Positions 1-10,900 of a DNA stretch of 64,000 nucleotides are shown here, piece after piece. A program made the position numbers and the translations under genes. Position 1 is the stretch's first letter, and every line of letters begins with the position of its first letter. Source of the stretch: Umbelopsis ramanniana AG (taxonomy: Eukaryota; Mucoromycota; Umbelopsidomycetes; Umbelopsidales; Umbelopsidaceae); the NCBI RefSeq assembly GCF_025399195.1, contig NW_026252087.1, forward strand, positions 806,001-870,000. The letters run 5' to 3'. The notes under the pieces were generated by a model, which was not told the origin of the DNA, did not search any database, and saw only the letters and a list, made by a program, of their open reading frames with translations.

Positions 1-264
1 TGTACCAACCAGAGCCAAATATGATACAATGGTGATAGCGGTCTGTACACCTAATGATGCGGCAGCGTCGGTGCGTAGTAAAAACGGCCAAGGCGATGAC
101 TGTATTGCAGCCCCTGCTACACTCCACCCATTTGCTGTGGTTCTATTGCTGATCAAGGCTATCAAGAGAGCAGCAACAGCTAATGATAATATGACGTTAA
201 AAATATTCAAAGAGACACTAATAATGCCTGCTACCGAGGAAGAAGTGATGGGAAGAATAAGCAT
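1..264 (-). CDS. N-terminal part of a third tandem membrane-protein paralogue (cut by window edge)
   Basis: Reading the minus strand from the ATG at 264-262 gives an open frame of about 88 codons that runs off the left edge. It begins MLILPITSSSVAG and contains a hydrophobic stretch followed by NGWSVAGAAIQSSPWPF and LRTDAAASLGVQ, which match the N-terminus of the 797-residue protein at 1356-3749 nearly residue for residue. It is therefore the 5' end of a paralogue in the same orientation. Another ATG lies 22 nt further upstream but is out of frame, so 264 is chosen as start. The rest of the gene is outside the window, so nothing can be said about whether it is intact. Family function is unknown. 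Confidence 0.8.
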   Translation of the reverse strand, partial: MLILPITSSSVAGIISVSLNIFNVILSLAVAALLIALISNRTTANGWSVAGAAIQSSPWPFLLRTDAAASLGVQTAITIVSYLALVGT

Positions 265-1355
265 TGGGAACAAGAAACAAAAACATAGTTTACCAAGAAG
301 GAAGTAAACCAATGAACTATATTTATGGGCATCGTCAGCCTGGACTTTCGATCATCTCCGCTGAGGTTGCTCAAGTTCTGTCCTCCCACCAAGACAGCCT
401 TGCCGCACAAACTTTGCTATATTTATTATCAGAGCCGGAAATATGCTGACAATGTTCACACCGATAACTACTCTGCCTCATTGCAGACGTGAGTAATAGA
501 CGTTGCATTTTGACCTATGAATATTGGCAATATTTTATATACCATCTTCCAAGTAGACCGAACTGAATGGCATTCGACTGTACAACCGCTAAACCCATAC
601 TCGTATAATTCAGGTTGCTACCTGTTGATACATTTCTTGGAGACCGCTAGCGAGAGTGAATGATGGGACAAAAATGTCTCTGCTAGAAAAGGCAGTGTGC
701 TATCGTGTCACCTTTAGCTCTCTTGGTAGTGGAGGGTGTGACCTATCGAATTGGGAACAAGCAAGAAGGCTAGATCCATAACTAATTTTTGAATAAGGTC
801 AATGATAGGATAGTCTGATGCAAATGCTAGTTAGACTAGGCGTAGTTGCTTGTCGATGCGAGTCGCAAAGGATAGGCGAGCCTTCTGTTCAGGCACAACT
901 ATCCAATAGGTCAAAAGTTCCTAGAGGGATAATATTTGCTGTGGGAAGCAGACAGCATTAAGCCGTGAGCTAATTGTTGACAAGTTCAGAAAAGCCGATA
1001 TGGCCAGACTTTCATCCACATCAGGATTGTATACTGCTGTTTGAAAAGATTGAGTTTGAAGTCAGCGTTGCGGGCACTCTTTCTGGTTGCATGGGCGGTC
1101 GCCGGACTACAAGTATGCACAGCCTTATCGGTACTTGATAAGTTGGCTAAGCTGTCATTTGGATAGATTTGAGAAACTTCAATGATCACATACATACATC
1201 CGCCATTCCTATTTGACAATGGGCACATGTTAACATGCATTCAAAAAAGAAAACACGTTAAAGCCGATATTCCAAATCCTTGCATAACCCCCAAAATTTG
1301 TATCTACATTTATTTCTTTTTGCGAATCAATTACTATATTATGTGTAAAAGCTTA
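265..1355. other. Intergenic spacer, no gene seen
   Basis: Just under 1.1 kb between the truncated paralogue and the stop of the next paralogue. Open frames here are short, lack homology I recognise and overlap on both strands. It should hold the promoter of the truncated gene and the 3' end of the 1356-3749 gene. I see no repeat or RNA gene. Confidence 0.6.
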
Positions 1356-3749
1356 TTAAAGAGCGTTGGGCTTATAGTCTTTGAACATTCTGTTTTTGTA
1401 GGTGGGTTTAAGGTTCTCTGGCAGAGCAATATCTGTGTCATTTAAAGGTGAGAAAGCTGATGATGAAGGTTTTCGAACTCGTATGTGGGAAGGCCCTTTT
1501 GACAGCGTAGAATGAGGTATGGAATCTAAGATCTTGATTAAGGATGTATCCTCTGGATCGTAATCAAATTTGGCAGTGTTTTCGTTTTCTACGGTGCGAC
1601 CCAATACCAACCCAATGTTGCTTTTGCCATCCACCTTGACCCACTCTTCTGTTTTCGCAAGTGAGTGAGAGGACGGATTTATCATGTTGACAACAGCACG
1701 TCCAATGGCAGTCTGATTGATGGCATTGCGTACTTCGCTTAAAGTCACTTGGCGTCTGAACAAGAGAATTAGGCTGAAGCAAATGAAGAACAACCAGAAT
1801 GCCAATGTGATAACAGCAGGAATAGCATATCGGATATCGTAAGTAACACTGGTGCCTTTTGAAGAAACCTCAGCCATTGTGAAGTTTCCAATTCCAATTG
1901 TGTTGCTTGCCATTAGGTTTGTCCAGACATATTTCACAATCTGGGGTGCGGTATCGACGGTCTGGCTAAGTTCTTGCCATAACGTTTGTACGCCATAATC
2001 ACCTTTTCCTGAGAAATCGAACTTGTTCATCGTGCTGGACAATCTAGTCATCCACAAGTTTTCCATAAGCGTAAACATCAGACCTGGAATTGAGCTTCCT
2101 TGCGTATCGACAGGGTCAATAGTCGCTGATCCGAACATCATAATAGGAAAGTCGCTTTTGCCAGCAGGTAGAAGGAAGGCTTCCGATCGTTGCGTGAAGA
2201 GATGTGTGTCATTCTCATAGTCATCGGACACCGGTCCCCAGTACGCGTTTGTGCTACTAACGTTCATTGCGGTTGATTCGATTCCCCATAAAATTGACGT
2301 ATTGGTGCTTTGTCGAGAGACTTGCAGTCCGGAATAGGGTGATGTTCCCGCCGTTTGTTGGTTCATAGTGACATTGAGTTGCTGAATGCTGGCTTGAACG
2401 GTAGATGCACAGCTATAAACAGGCTGCTCGAACACTTTGTTCTCAAGTAAAATACTGTTGCTTGATCCATCCACACTGCGCGGTGTCCCCAGCAATAATG
2501 AGCAATGTACCATCCGGGTTGAGGCAGTGAATGTACTATCTTGGTCGTATCCTTGACAATAAGACTGAACATAGGATGGCGAAACGTAAGTCGCATTTCC
2601 AAGATTTCCAGATGCCAGTTGAGCCAAGTAATTGATAGGTAAGAAGCTTAAATACCCTATGTTGTCAGTAGGGCTGGGCTTGAGCAGATATGTGCTACCA
2701 TAATGTGAAGCGTTACGTGTGATATTGATAGCTCTGAGGACAGCAAGGTTACCCCAAACTGCTCCAGTATAAGCGTGATGAGCAAGATCAATGCTGGTAA
2801 TAGTGTCAGTGTATGGATCGGGCTGTTTGGTAGTAAGGTCGAATAGTCCGCCTTTATCGACCAGGACAGTGCTATTAACGACTGGTGTGGTTAGGTCGCT
2901 TGATATTTTGTATTGGATAGTCAAGTTGGTATCAAGGCATTCGGTCAGAGGCTCCAACCATAAAACATCCCTAAACCAGCTGCCACCTTCACTATCGGAT
3001 GGAAACGTATGCTGCATTATTCCGATGCCTGGTGTGTTGGTCATGTCGACCACAATACCTTCGGCTGCTGTGGTGCTGTTAGAGGTGATGTAGGACTGCA
3101 GGTTGGCCAATTTTCCAACTGACGTAGGTTGACCAGTGTTAACACCATCAATGATTTCCATCGAATATTGTCTGTATTGCATGTTAAGTGAACTCTGTGT
3201 GCCGGCTGGTGATGTGAATTTGGATGTAACGTTAGCATTGATGCCACTAAACACATTGTAGGACCCGTTGTTGTTTTGTAGCGTTGATCCAACACAAGCA
3301 ACGTTTGGCCACCCTGAGCATAGTCGACCTTCCTTATATTTTGTTCTTGGGGCAGTTGCTGATCCCATTGGCCCAAAATCCTTGATATATGACAAGGCCA
3401 GGTTTTGCGCCGGCTTAGATATGGTAGTGTCTTGCAAACCTAATGGTGTGACGATACCAGTCAGAGTCATTAAGAAAGTGCCAACTAGAGCTAGCTGCGA
3501 CATTGTATTGATAGCACTTTGGACACCTAGCGATTGACTTGCGTCCGTACGTAATATGAACGGCCACGGTGAAGACTGAATAGCGGCTCCTGCCACGCTC
3601 CACCCATTCGCAGAGGATTTATTGTTGATCACGGCTAATAAGATAGCGACGAATCCCAGTGACGATGTGGTCACCATAAAAAACAGCGAGGCACTGATTA
3701 TACCAGCGACCTCGGATGTGGTTATGGGAAGGGTAGACATAGTGGACAA
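1356..3749 (-). CDS. Large membrane protein with extracellular domain, tandem paralogue A (797 aa)
   Basis: Uninterrupted 797-codon frame. Two hydrophobic segments lie near the N-terminus (about residues 15-42 and 85-104), then comes an ectodomain of roughly 530 residues rich in N-x-S/T sites, a third membrane segment (about 640-664) and a basic cytosolic tail of about 130 residues. Paired cysteines recur at the same places as in the 761-residue paralogue next door (RLCSGW, TECLDTN, SYCQGY, VHCSLL, YSCAST), suggesting conserved disulfides. Other shared blocks are TPGIGI, WLEPLTECLD, AYWGPVSDDYEND and a juxtamembrane AINQTAIGR motif. The architecture (membrane-anchored ectodomain) fits a surface sensor, transporter accessory or wall protein, but no named family is recognised and no catalytic motif is seen. 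No intron is needed. The protein is near certain; its function is unknown. Confidence 0.85.
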   Translation of the reverse strand: MSTMSTLPITTSEVAGIISASLFFMVTTSSLGFVAILLAVINNKSSANGWSVAGAAIQSSPWPFILRTDASQSLGVQSAINTMSQLALVGTFLMTLTGIVTPLGLQDTTISKPAQNLALSYIKDFGPMGSATAPRTKYKEGRLCSGWPNVACVGSTLQNNNGSYNVFSGINANVTSKFTSPAGTQSSLNMQYRQYSMEIIDGVNTGQPTSVGKLANLQSYITSNSTTAAEGIVVDMTNTPGIGIMQHTFPSDSEGGSWFRDVLWLEPLTECLDTNLTIQYKISSDLTTPVVNSTVLVDKGGLFDLTTKQPDPYTDTITSIDLAHHAYTGAVWGNLAVLRAINITRNASHYGSTYLLKPSPTDNIGYLSFLPINYLAQLASGNLGNATYVSPSYVQSYCQGYDQDSTFTASTRMVHCSLLLGTPRSVDGSSNSILLENKVFEQPVYSCASTVQASIQQLNVTMNQQTAGTSPYSGLQVSRQSTNTSILWGIESTAMNVSSTNAYWGPVSDDYENDTHLFTQRSEAFLLPAGKSDFPIMMFGSATIDPVDTQGSSIPGLMFTLMENLWMTRLSSTMNKFDFSGKGDYGVQTLWQELSQTVDTAPQIVKYVWTNLMASNTIGIGNFTMAEVSSKGTSVTYDIRYAIPAVITLAFWLFFICFSLILLFRRQVTLSEVRNAINQTAIGRAVVNMINPSSHSLAKTEEWVKVDGKSNIGLVLGRTVENENTAKFDYDPEDTSLIKILDSIPHSTLSKGPSHIRVRKPSSSAFSPLNDTDIALPENLKPTYKNRMFKDYKPNAL

Positions 3750-4000
3750 GAGGCGATAATCATCTAATGTAAATCACAGGAAAATTTCAGCAGCGTTACT
3801 GATCTTTGCAAACAACTCCGCTTTTCGGTGACTCGAACTTCTGTCCTCCCTCCCCCCAATATCCTCATGCTTCATACCACGACGTGAGGTTAGTATCATG
3901 CCGTTCTGCATCCAAATGTTTCCCTATCACAAAGGTTGTTTATATGCATTAATTATTATTGCTACAAATGGTGCGATTTTCTATACTAACAAATGCCATG

Positions 4001-6286
4001 TCAGCGCTTATACTCTGTGGGGTAGAGCTCTAGAGGTTCTGATATGCGAGTCCTTGACTCAGATTTCAGATTGGTTGGTACCCTTGGGTTGAGCACTTGC
4101 CAAAGATTGGATGTCTCAGGCACCATTTGAAATCGCATATGGTCGCCTTGTAGTTTAGCTGTGACATTCAAGCCAATGACAGTGTTATTGCCGGTCTCTA
4201 TCCAGTCTCTCGTCCTCATGTTGAAATTGGGTGATGATGTGGCTACATTGATGACGATTCGTCCAAGAGATGTTTGATACAAGGCTTGACGGATGGCGTG
4301 GATACTGATTCTCTTGGTGACAAACAATATAATGACACTGATTACCATGGCCAGCCACACAAACAGGTAGAGGAAGGCTGGAATAGCATACAAAAGGTTG
4401 TACCCTACTGAAGGAATATTTTGCATCACCACTGTAGATTGCGCTGAAAAATTACTATAAAGGTTGTTCGCCATAACATCTGTCCATATAAGATTGCTCA
4501 TCCTTGAAGCTGTTGACGCTGAGAGTGAAAGATTTGTCCAGAGTTGACGTAAAGCAACATTGGACGACCCGGAGTAGTCGTAGAGTTTTCCAGATTCGTC
4601 CGCTTCCATAGATGCACTAAGTGCATATTGAGGCAATGCCATAGCATGGCAAGTTTTACCAAGCCCTGAGATAGAAGTGGAACCGGAACCAGCAGGTAAA
4701 TATAAAGTATTTGATTGTAAGGTAAACAGAGATGGATCGTTCTGATACTGGTCGGCCACTGGTCCCCAATATGGATCAACACCACTGATGGGTAAGCCAG
4801 TCTTTTCCACTCCCCATGTCATTACAGTACTAGAATCTTGCCGAGTCAGCGTAAGATCAGAAAGATCAAAATTACCGCTGGTTACCGAAGAGTTGAAGGC
4901 GATGGTCAAGGTTTGCATTTTTGCACGCACGGTTGAAGCACATGCGTAGACTGGCTGCTGCCAGGATGAAAAAGCTTCATCTATTCGAGGGTCTCCACCG
5001 TCAGTACGCGATGGACCTCCTACCAGCATTGCGCATTTGACGGCCGTATTCGTAATATTTGCATCATCTGCTCCAAAAAACCCGGCGCACAGGGAACTGA
5101 AGTCGCTCGCATCATCTTTGACAGTGAGGGAAGAATTGATTGGAAACAACGCGGCTATATCAGATGATGGGTAGAAGCCAACCTGGTGCAGAGCAATGTT
5201 GCCAGTTTGAGTGATTGGCCAACGTTTTCCAAGCGCTGTGTTCTCCTTTGAGATGTTCCATTGACTCATGATGTATGCTAAGGACAGAAAGGCCAATTTA
5301 TTGGCTCTGTCTTCCATTGTGACTTCTTGCCCATTTCGTCCAATTACGGGGTATGTAACATTGAGGTTGCTGAATCCACCGTTATCTACAATACTGATAT
5401 TTGACGATGGTGATGCAAACACAGAGCTGATGGTGGCCGCTGCATTCAACTGGTAGTTGAGGGTGAAATTCAAATCTACACAACTTGTTACGGGTTCTAT
5501 CCACATAATGTCTTGATTCCAGGTTGCACCGTATGGGAGTATAGGCACCTGTATACCACCGATTCCAATTCCTGGTGTGTCTGTGGTATCAACGATAAGC
5601 CCTGAAGTCGCATACAACTGATTTCGAAGTACGACGGAGTTTGCTATGCTCAGCTGTGGTCTTGGAAACAACCCAGAAACGTTATAGTCGCTGTTCGATA
5701 AGACATATCGGCGATACTGGAGATCAAATGGAGAAGAATAAGGTGTGCTGCTGAAGGTAGTGGTGATGTTTTGAGGTATATGTAAATCGGTCTGTAGTGC
5801 ACCAAGACCGGTGACGTTTACCAAAGTTTGCCCGGGACATGGTGCCGCTTGATTGAGATACCCTGAACAATATCTCGTTTCTGAGTAGTTGTTTCTCGGT
5901 GTCAGAGGAATATACAACATCTTGTTGTCGCTAACTGGATACAAATCAACTTTGGCTGCGTCTTGTCGAAAAGTGGGCAACAAGCCAAGTGGGGTGATGA
6001 CGCCTGCGATGGTTGCTAAAATCATGGTGATAGTCGATAAGGTACTGATCAACTTCACCCGTTTTCCGACATGGTCAGAATTGGATACGTCTGTTGATAA
6101 GATAGTTGGCCAAGATGAATAGTGTAGTGTCCGAACAAATACGCTCCAGGTGGTTGGCGTGTTGCTGTTTTGCATCAAGTAGACGAGAATGATGACCAGG
6201 GCCAGCCCAAATGTGAATTGGAGAATGGTAACGCCAGCGCTAATCACTGCTGCTATTTTAGCAACAGTGATATCCAATAATTGCAT
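4001..6286 (-). CDS. Large membrane protein with extracellular domain, tandem paralogue B (761 aa)
   Basis: Single-exon frame of 761 codons starting MQLLDITVAK. Same plan as its neighbour: membrane segments at about 12-42 and 88-107, glycosylatable ectodomain, third segment at about 632-657 (YAIPAFLYLFVWLAMVIS), then a shorter tail. Shared blocks include GVITPLGL, DTPGIGIGG, MWIEPVTSCVDLNFTLNY, PVYACASTVRAKMQ, DPYWGPVADQYQNDPSLFT and ALYQTSLGR. The six-cysteine pattern of paralogue A is retained. The stop of this gene and the start of paralogue A are only about 250 bp apart on the same strand, consistent with unequal-crossover duplication followed by substantial divergence. No function can be assigned from sequence. 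Confidence 0.85.
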   Translation of the reverse strand: MQLLDITVAKIAAVISAGVTILQFTFGLALVIILVYLMQNSNTPTTWSVFVRTLHYSSWPTILSTDVSNSDHVGKRVKLISTLSTITMILATIAGVITPLGLLPTFRQDAAKVDLYPVSDNKMLYIPLTPRNNYSETRYCSGYLNQAAPCPGQTLVNVTGLGALQTDLHIPQNITTTFSSTPYSSPFDLQYRRYVLSNSDYNVSGLFPRPQLSIANSVVLRNQLYATSGLIVDTTDTPGIGIGGIQVPILPYGATWNQDIMWIEPVTSCVDLNFTLNYQLNAAATISSVFASPSSNISIVDNGGFSNLNVTYPVIGRNGQEVTMEDRANKLAFLSLAYIMSQWNISKENTALGKRWPITQTGNIALHQVGFYPSSDIAALFPINSSLTVKDDASDFSSLCAGFFGADDANITNTAVKCAMLVGGPSRTDGGDPRIDEAFSSWQQPVYACASTVRAKMQTLTIAFNSSVTSGNFDLSDLTLTRQDSSTVMTWGVEKTGLPISGVDPYWGPVADQYQNDPSLFTLQSNTLYLPAGSGSTSISGLGKTCHAMALPQYALSASMEADESGKLYDYSGSSNVALRQLWTNLSLSASTASRMSNLIWTDVMANNLYSNFSAQSTVVMQNIPSVGYNLLYAIPAFLYLFVWLAMVISVIILFVTKRISIHAIRQALYQTSLGRIVINVATSSPNFNMRTRDWIETGNNTVIGLNVTAKLQGDHMRFQMVPETSNLWQVLNPRVPTNLKSESRTRISEPLELYPTEYKR

Positions 6287-8598
6287 GATGGAGAAAGGTC
6301 AAAGGAACTTTTCGCGACCAGCTGGCCAAAGAAAAATATAAGGAATCTGTGTGCAACCATTGACATCGTAGCAGCTATGCGAGAGAACCACTAAACTGCC
6401 CAGGATTGGGGGAGTGGCTTTGAAGAGACCATTTTAGTTTGTGTAATGCTTGCTAACTTGGTAGTACGAGCGGCTTCAAACACCATCGAATCTTCACATT
6501 TGCACATAAAACAGACCTTAGCCTTATGAAAGCAGCCTATTTTGGGCCGCCTTTCTCAATAAGTGGAAAAAGTAGGGAAGTGTGCATGTCGAGGTCAGTT
6601 ACAACGTAGTACTCAGCCCGTTTGGTTGACATCCTCTTGCAAAGCATTGTGCATCATTTCATATATGGTTATAACTGTGGCTTGGGTAAAGCTTTTAAAA
6701 CCTGGTATCCCATATGCTGTGACGATCCCTAGACGGGTGATAGATATTGGCTGGATCAATAATTAATATACCAGCTTGCAAAGTGATCCGAACTTTGATT
6801 GATCAGAAAGATCTTTGTTTTATATGCTTCTGATATAAATCCTTCCTAATAACTGCCCATTGAGCAAAACTGAATTCCGTATGTAGCCGGAGCATGGCAC
6901 TTTTTGTGAAAAAGTTACACACAATAGAAAATTCTCACTTGTCAGTTGCTGCGCAATGCAACTGGGAACCAACTCAGGTCCGCTCAAATGCAGTTGTTAC
7001 GATACCGGTTTGGCTAGCCAGGTACGACGGAGAAACGGCAATCAGTAACTCATATTGATAATCTGCTCAAACGTCAAATGCTGAGTGGTAACTTAGATTC
7101 TAAAGTTACCCATACTATTCACCATGATGAAGTTGAGCATTAATGAGTAGAATCAATCAATGATACTTCGGATGACGACCCACATAAGATGGCTATTGAT
7201 GCTGAGCGTTGAACCTGTCGTGTCCTTCACCCATGGTTGATGTAAGTATAAATCAGGTAAGCTGGCTGTGCCTTAGAGATCAGCAGTGTATAGGAGACAT
7301 CTGCATAACCTCGAAACCGAACTGCTCTCTCCACTAGGTCTATAGCTTACTTGGAAACCATCCTGAAAATCATACATTGACGATGCATCCCTTACCTGTG
7401 CCTGAAACGTGATGCATGCACCCAAGTAAGCTTAGGTAATATGGACGAGACACAGGTTTCTGACACTTGTCAGATCCTTCCAAACCTGAGCCTATTTCAA
7501 GGTACATTATAAACATTGTAAAATTTAAATCCTCTTTCTTTTCTTTTTTTCTTTTGTAAGTTTGACCTTGCCTGTGAAGTAAAGGAAATTCACAAGGTCT
7601 CACGCCATTCCTGATTTGAACTTGAAAGTATCAGTATCGTTAATCTCAGTTCTTTTATAGGAATCTTCCGGAAGACCTAATGATATTAGGTGCTTCATAA
7701 GTTAACATAAGGCATAGCAAATATTTATATAATACGGCAAGTCGTTCGATTTGGCGCATGGAGTTAAAGGTTCGAAAACAGTACAAGTATCAGTCACAAT
7801 GTGCTTGTCGAGTGGTAAAAGATCAGTGCTGGACCACCACATTCAGCGGAGTCAATGTAACCTCTTCACATAGAAATATCTTCCATGACAGTGTCTTCAC
7901 TTCATAATTCTATTGCAACAAATCATAATTAAGCTGGTACAACATCACAGTGTAAAATTAATTCTAGTACGTAAAGGCTATCCTGTCTTAGGCGATCTTT
8001 GATTAAGATTAAACATCCACTGGGTGCCTTGCAAACCAGAGACCTCTTACATGGTTCTTTTGTTTTGCAGACGACATGGCTTCGAATCTTTCCTTTTCAT
8101 CAGACAGTACTACTATTCTGAATCTATAATACTGCATGGCAGGTATAAGGAAATGTGCATTGCGTCATATTCCCTATTCAATGCTACCTCCGAGTCTTCC
8201 AAATGATCATGTAAGACCAGATTCCAATAAGATACTCATGGACAGACGATGATGGAATAATCCCCAATTGGATAGCAAGGAATTAAATGATCTCAGTCTA
8301 TGCTATACTTGGTTGTCCACATGGCACGTTATAAGGTTCTTCATTTTTCACACCGTTGCCTGAATTGCTTGGTTGACAAGTACAAAACACAAAAGGCCAG
8401 TGATTAAAGGATGATATTGAAAAGAAAGAGTTCCACGTCACTACCCACCTTACTCTTACGTGGCAGCTAATAATTTTCCTCCAAAAGCAGACCCCAATTT
8501 TTTCTTATGCATTACTCCTCTATGATTGGTAAGGCCCCCACGGGGAAGCCTCTAATCTTAAAAGAGAACCTGAGAAAATGCCAGCGTTGCAACAACAG
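6287..8598. other. 2.3-kb intergenic region, no gene seen
   Basis: Separates the divergent paralogue array (minus) from the glycosidase (plus). Only short frames without recognisable products occur. A pyrimidine tract near 7530-7555 and several AT-rich stretches are visible, but no retroelement, tRNA or inverted repeat was found. It presumably contains both promoters. Confidence 0.55.
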
Positions 8599-8605
8599 TA
8601 TAAAG
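8599..8605 (+). promoter_or_regulatory. TATA-like box of the glycosidase gene
   Basis: TATAAAG lies 39 bp upstream of the ATG at 8644, so the transcription start and leader would be very short. Confidence 0.45.
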
Positions 8606-8643
8606 TCAAAAGGGCACATGGCGACCTTATCCTCTGATTATCG

Positions 8644-10725
8644 ATGATCACCTCAAGCCTTATCGTTATCGCACTGGCTAGTCTTGCCGTTGCGCAAGAC
8701 ACTTTGACAGAACATGTGGCATTCAGTAGCTATGACAATTACTTGTATAGGGATAATACTACGGCTTCCCAGCTTCTATTTACGCAATCCAATGCTACCT
8801 CCACAAGGCCTCGGTTTATCGCCGCTTTCCCAGCCGGAAACAGTGGTGCTATGGTCTACTTCAAAGCTGCCTCAGGCAACAGCTCCTCTTTGACAATTTC
8901 GTTAGTTGACGGAAGCCTAAAGTCTGTCAGCAACCCTTACAACCAGACAGGTATTTCAGGACAATGGCAACTTAGCCAAAACGCTGAACTGGACCTGGCG
9001 GTGCTAGGCTCTGTTAGAGCCCTCAGGGACTACGTAGAAGGAGGCGGTCTTCTTCACTCTGATATGAATTATACAGTTCAACAACTTGACACGAACTCTG
9101 TGACTCTCTACCGTGAATTTTTTGATGATAGTATCGCTATGAATTTCACCATGTCAACCGGCAGTGCCATTCAACATAATGGAACCCATAACATCAGCTT
9201 CCCAGCTGGTACTTATGACTTTACTGTCACTCTCAATGAGACCTCACTTCAAGGCATCCCACCGCAAACATTGATCAATCAATCAAATCAGACCATCATC
9301 ACAAACTCTTCCACTGCTGATTCTGTAAAATCAGTTTCTTTCCTTTCTTATTCCGAGAAAATGCTGGCTGGTGGATGGAGATTCTTAACTTACTTTGGTC
9401 GGGATACTTTAATTTCGCTCCGTATCCTTATGCCGATACTATCGTCTGATGCAGTTGAAGCAGCACTTGGAGCAGTGATTGAAAGAACGAATGCAACAGA
9501 TGGTGAACTGTGCCATGAAGAGACCATAGGTGACTATGCATCTTGGATCAATATGCAGAACAACCAATCAGAGCTTGGTAGTCAGCCTTTCTACGATTAC
9601 AAAATGATAGACACCAATTTTGAGCTTCTCCCAGCCTTGGCCCATTACTTTCTTGATCTTCCTTCTGGCAGTGGCAGAACGACTTCGTTCCTGGCCAAAA
9701 AAGCTGTCCTTGCAAACAACATGACCTATCAACAACTTCTTCAAAAAAATGTTGAGCTTGTCATGACACAATCGGCTGCATTTGCACATGAACCTAGCGC
9801 CAAAAATCTAATTCACCTCAAAGACGGTGTTCCCGTTGGAAATTGGCGTGATTCTAACCAAGGAATTGGTTATGGAACAATCCCGTTTGACGTCAACACA
9901 GCTTTAGTACCTGGTTGTTTACGTGCTATCCAGCGACTAGCCAAAGCACATATTCTACATCCATCGCTTTCAAATGATGCTTCCAAGTATGCCGCAGTGT
10001 GGGAGTCACATGCACTTCCCTTGTTCCAAGTACCACTGAATTCCTCTTATGCGCAAACTGCTCTTTCAGAATACACTACCTACGCTAATCTTTCGTCAAG
10101 CATATACTCGACAAATGGGTCGGCTACTCCTCCTACAGAGATATATGCTTTGTCCTTGATGGATGACGATAAACCTGTGGAAATTATGAATTCCGACCTT
10201 TCTTTCAACCTAATGTATAACGATAATGTCTCGACAGACTTGATGGAATACACTGTAAATGCACTGAGACCCTTTCCTGAAGGCTTATTGACTAACGTTG
10301 GCATGCTCATAGCCAATCCAGCGTACGACTCCAACCGCACCAATTGGGAGGTATTTACTCGAGCTGCATACCACGGAACTTGTGTCTGGGGATTTCAACA
10401 AAGCATGGTGGTGGCTGGGTTGGCAAGGCAATTAGACCTCTGTAACAATACTTCTTCTCTGGCTACTAAACAGGCTCCATCTTGGTGTTCCAATTCTACG
10501 TTGATAGCAAATCTAAAAACTGCACAATGTAATCTCTGGGATGTTATCCTTGGCAATCCCGATGTTGAATTTGCTGAAACTTGGACTTGGACTTTCGATA
10601 ACAGTACTCAATCTTTTGTCGTTACAAGCCCTGCTGAACTTACACCAGACTCAACCGAAGCTGATGCCATTCAGCTATGGTCTTTCACCTTGTTGGCTCT
10701 AGACAAGCCGGCGTACTGCACCTAA
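8644..10725 (+). CDS. Secreted six-hairpin glycosidase, glycogen-debranching (GH133)-like
   Basis: A 693-residue intronless protein. Residues 1-17 form a signal peptide (hydrophobic run ending AVAQ), and N-glycosylation sites are abundant, so it is secreted or wall-bound. The core carries GRDTLISLR at about 252-260, closely resembling the GRDTFIALR block of the amylo-alpha-1,6-glucosidase half of glycogen debranching enzymes, followed by an acidic block (ELCHEETIGDY, about 288) and GNWRDSNQGIG (about 400), all typical of (alpha/alpha)6 six-hairpin glycosidases. The transferase half of true debranching enzymes is absent and the protein is extracellular, so the natural substrate may be an external alpha-glucan or a wall or glycoprotein glycan rather than glycogen. 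Family-level assignment is an inference from these motifs. Confidence 0.75.
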   Translation: MITSSLIVIALASLAVAQDTLTEHVAFSSYDNYLYRDNTTASQLLFTQSNATSTRPRFIAAFPAGNSGAMVYFKAASGNSSSLTISLVDGSLKSVSNPYNQTGISGQWQLSQNAELDLAVLGSVRALRDYVEGGGLLHSDMNYTVQQLDTNSVTLYREFFDDSIAMNFTMSTGSAIQHNGTHNISFPAGTYDFTVTLNETSLQGIPPQTLINQSNQTIITNSSTADSVKSVSFLSYSEKMLAGGWRFLTYFGRDTLISLRILMPILSSDAVEAALGAVIERTNATDGELCHEETIGDYASWINMQNNQSELGSQPFYDYKMIDTNFELLPALAHYFLDLPSGSGRTTSFLAKKAVLANNMTYQQLLQKNVELVMTQSAAFAHEPSAKNLIHLKDGVPVGNWRDSNQGIGYGTIPFDVNTALVPGCLRAIQRLAKAHILHPSLSNDASKYAAVWESHALPLFQVPLNSSYAQTALSEYTTYANLSSSIYSTNGSATPPTEIYALSLMDDDKPVEIMNSDLSFNLMYNDNVSTDLMEYTVNALRPFPEGLLTNVGMLIANPAYDSNRTNWEVFTRAAYHGTCVWGFQQSMVVAGLARQLDLCNNTSSLATKQAPSWCSNSTLIANLKTAQCNLWDVILGNPDVEFAETWTWTFDNSTQSFVVTSPAELTPDSTEADAIQLWSFTLLALDKPAYCT

Positions 10726-10742
10726 CCAAATCATTGTTGAGC

Positions 10743-10748
10743 AATAAA
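10743..10748 (+). terminator. Polyadenylation signal AATAAA
   Basis: Perfect AATAAA 17 nt after the glycosidase stop codon, in an AT-rich context. Confidence 0.5.
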
Positions 10749-10900
10749 AATATATAATTATTGTAGTGTACTTACCTCTTGCCTATTGTTACGGTTTTAC
10801 ATCCAAGCTGAGATCCAAGACTTCCTCACTTCTCGCCCCGCCTTTTTTTTTCCTGCCCAAAATTCCTGCATTGTCCCGTCAAAGTCTATTCAATAGATTC

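Noticed and set aside
29..307. Plus-strand frame at the left edge
   Set aside because: It is the complement of the N-terminal coding part of the truncated paralogue, which matches its neighbour on the minus strand.
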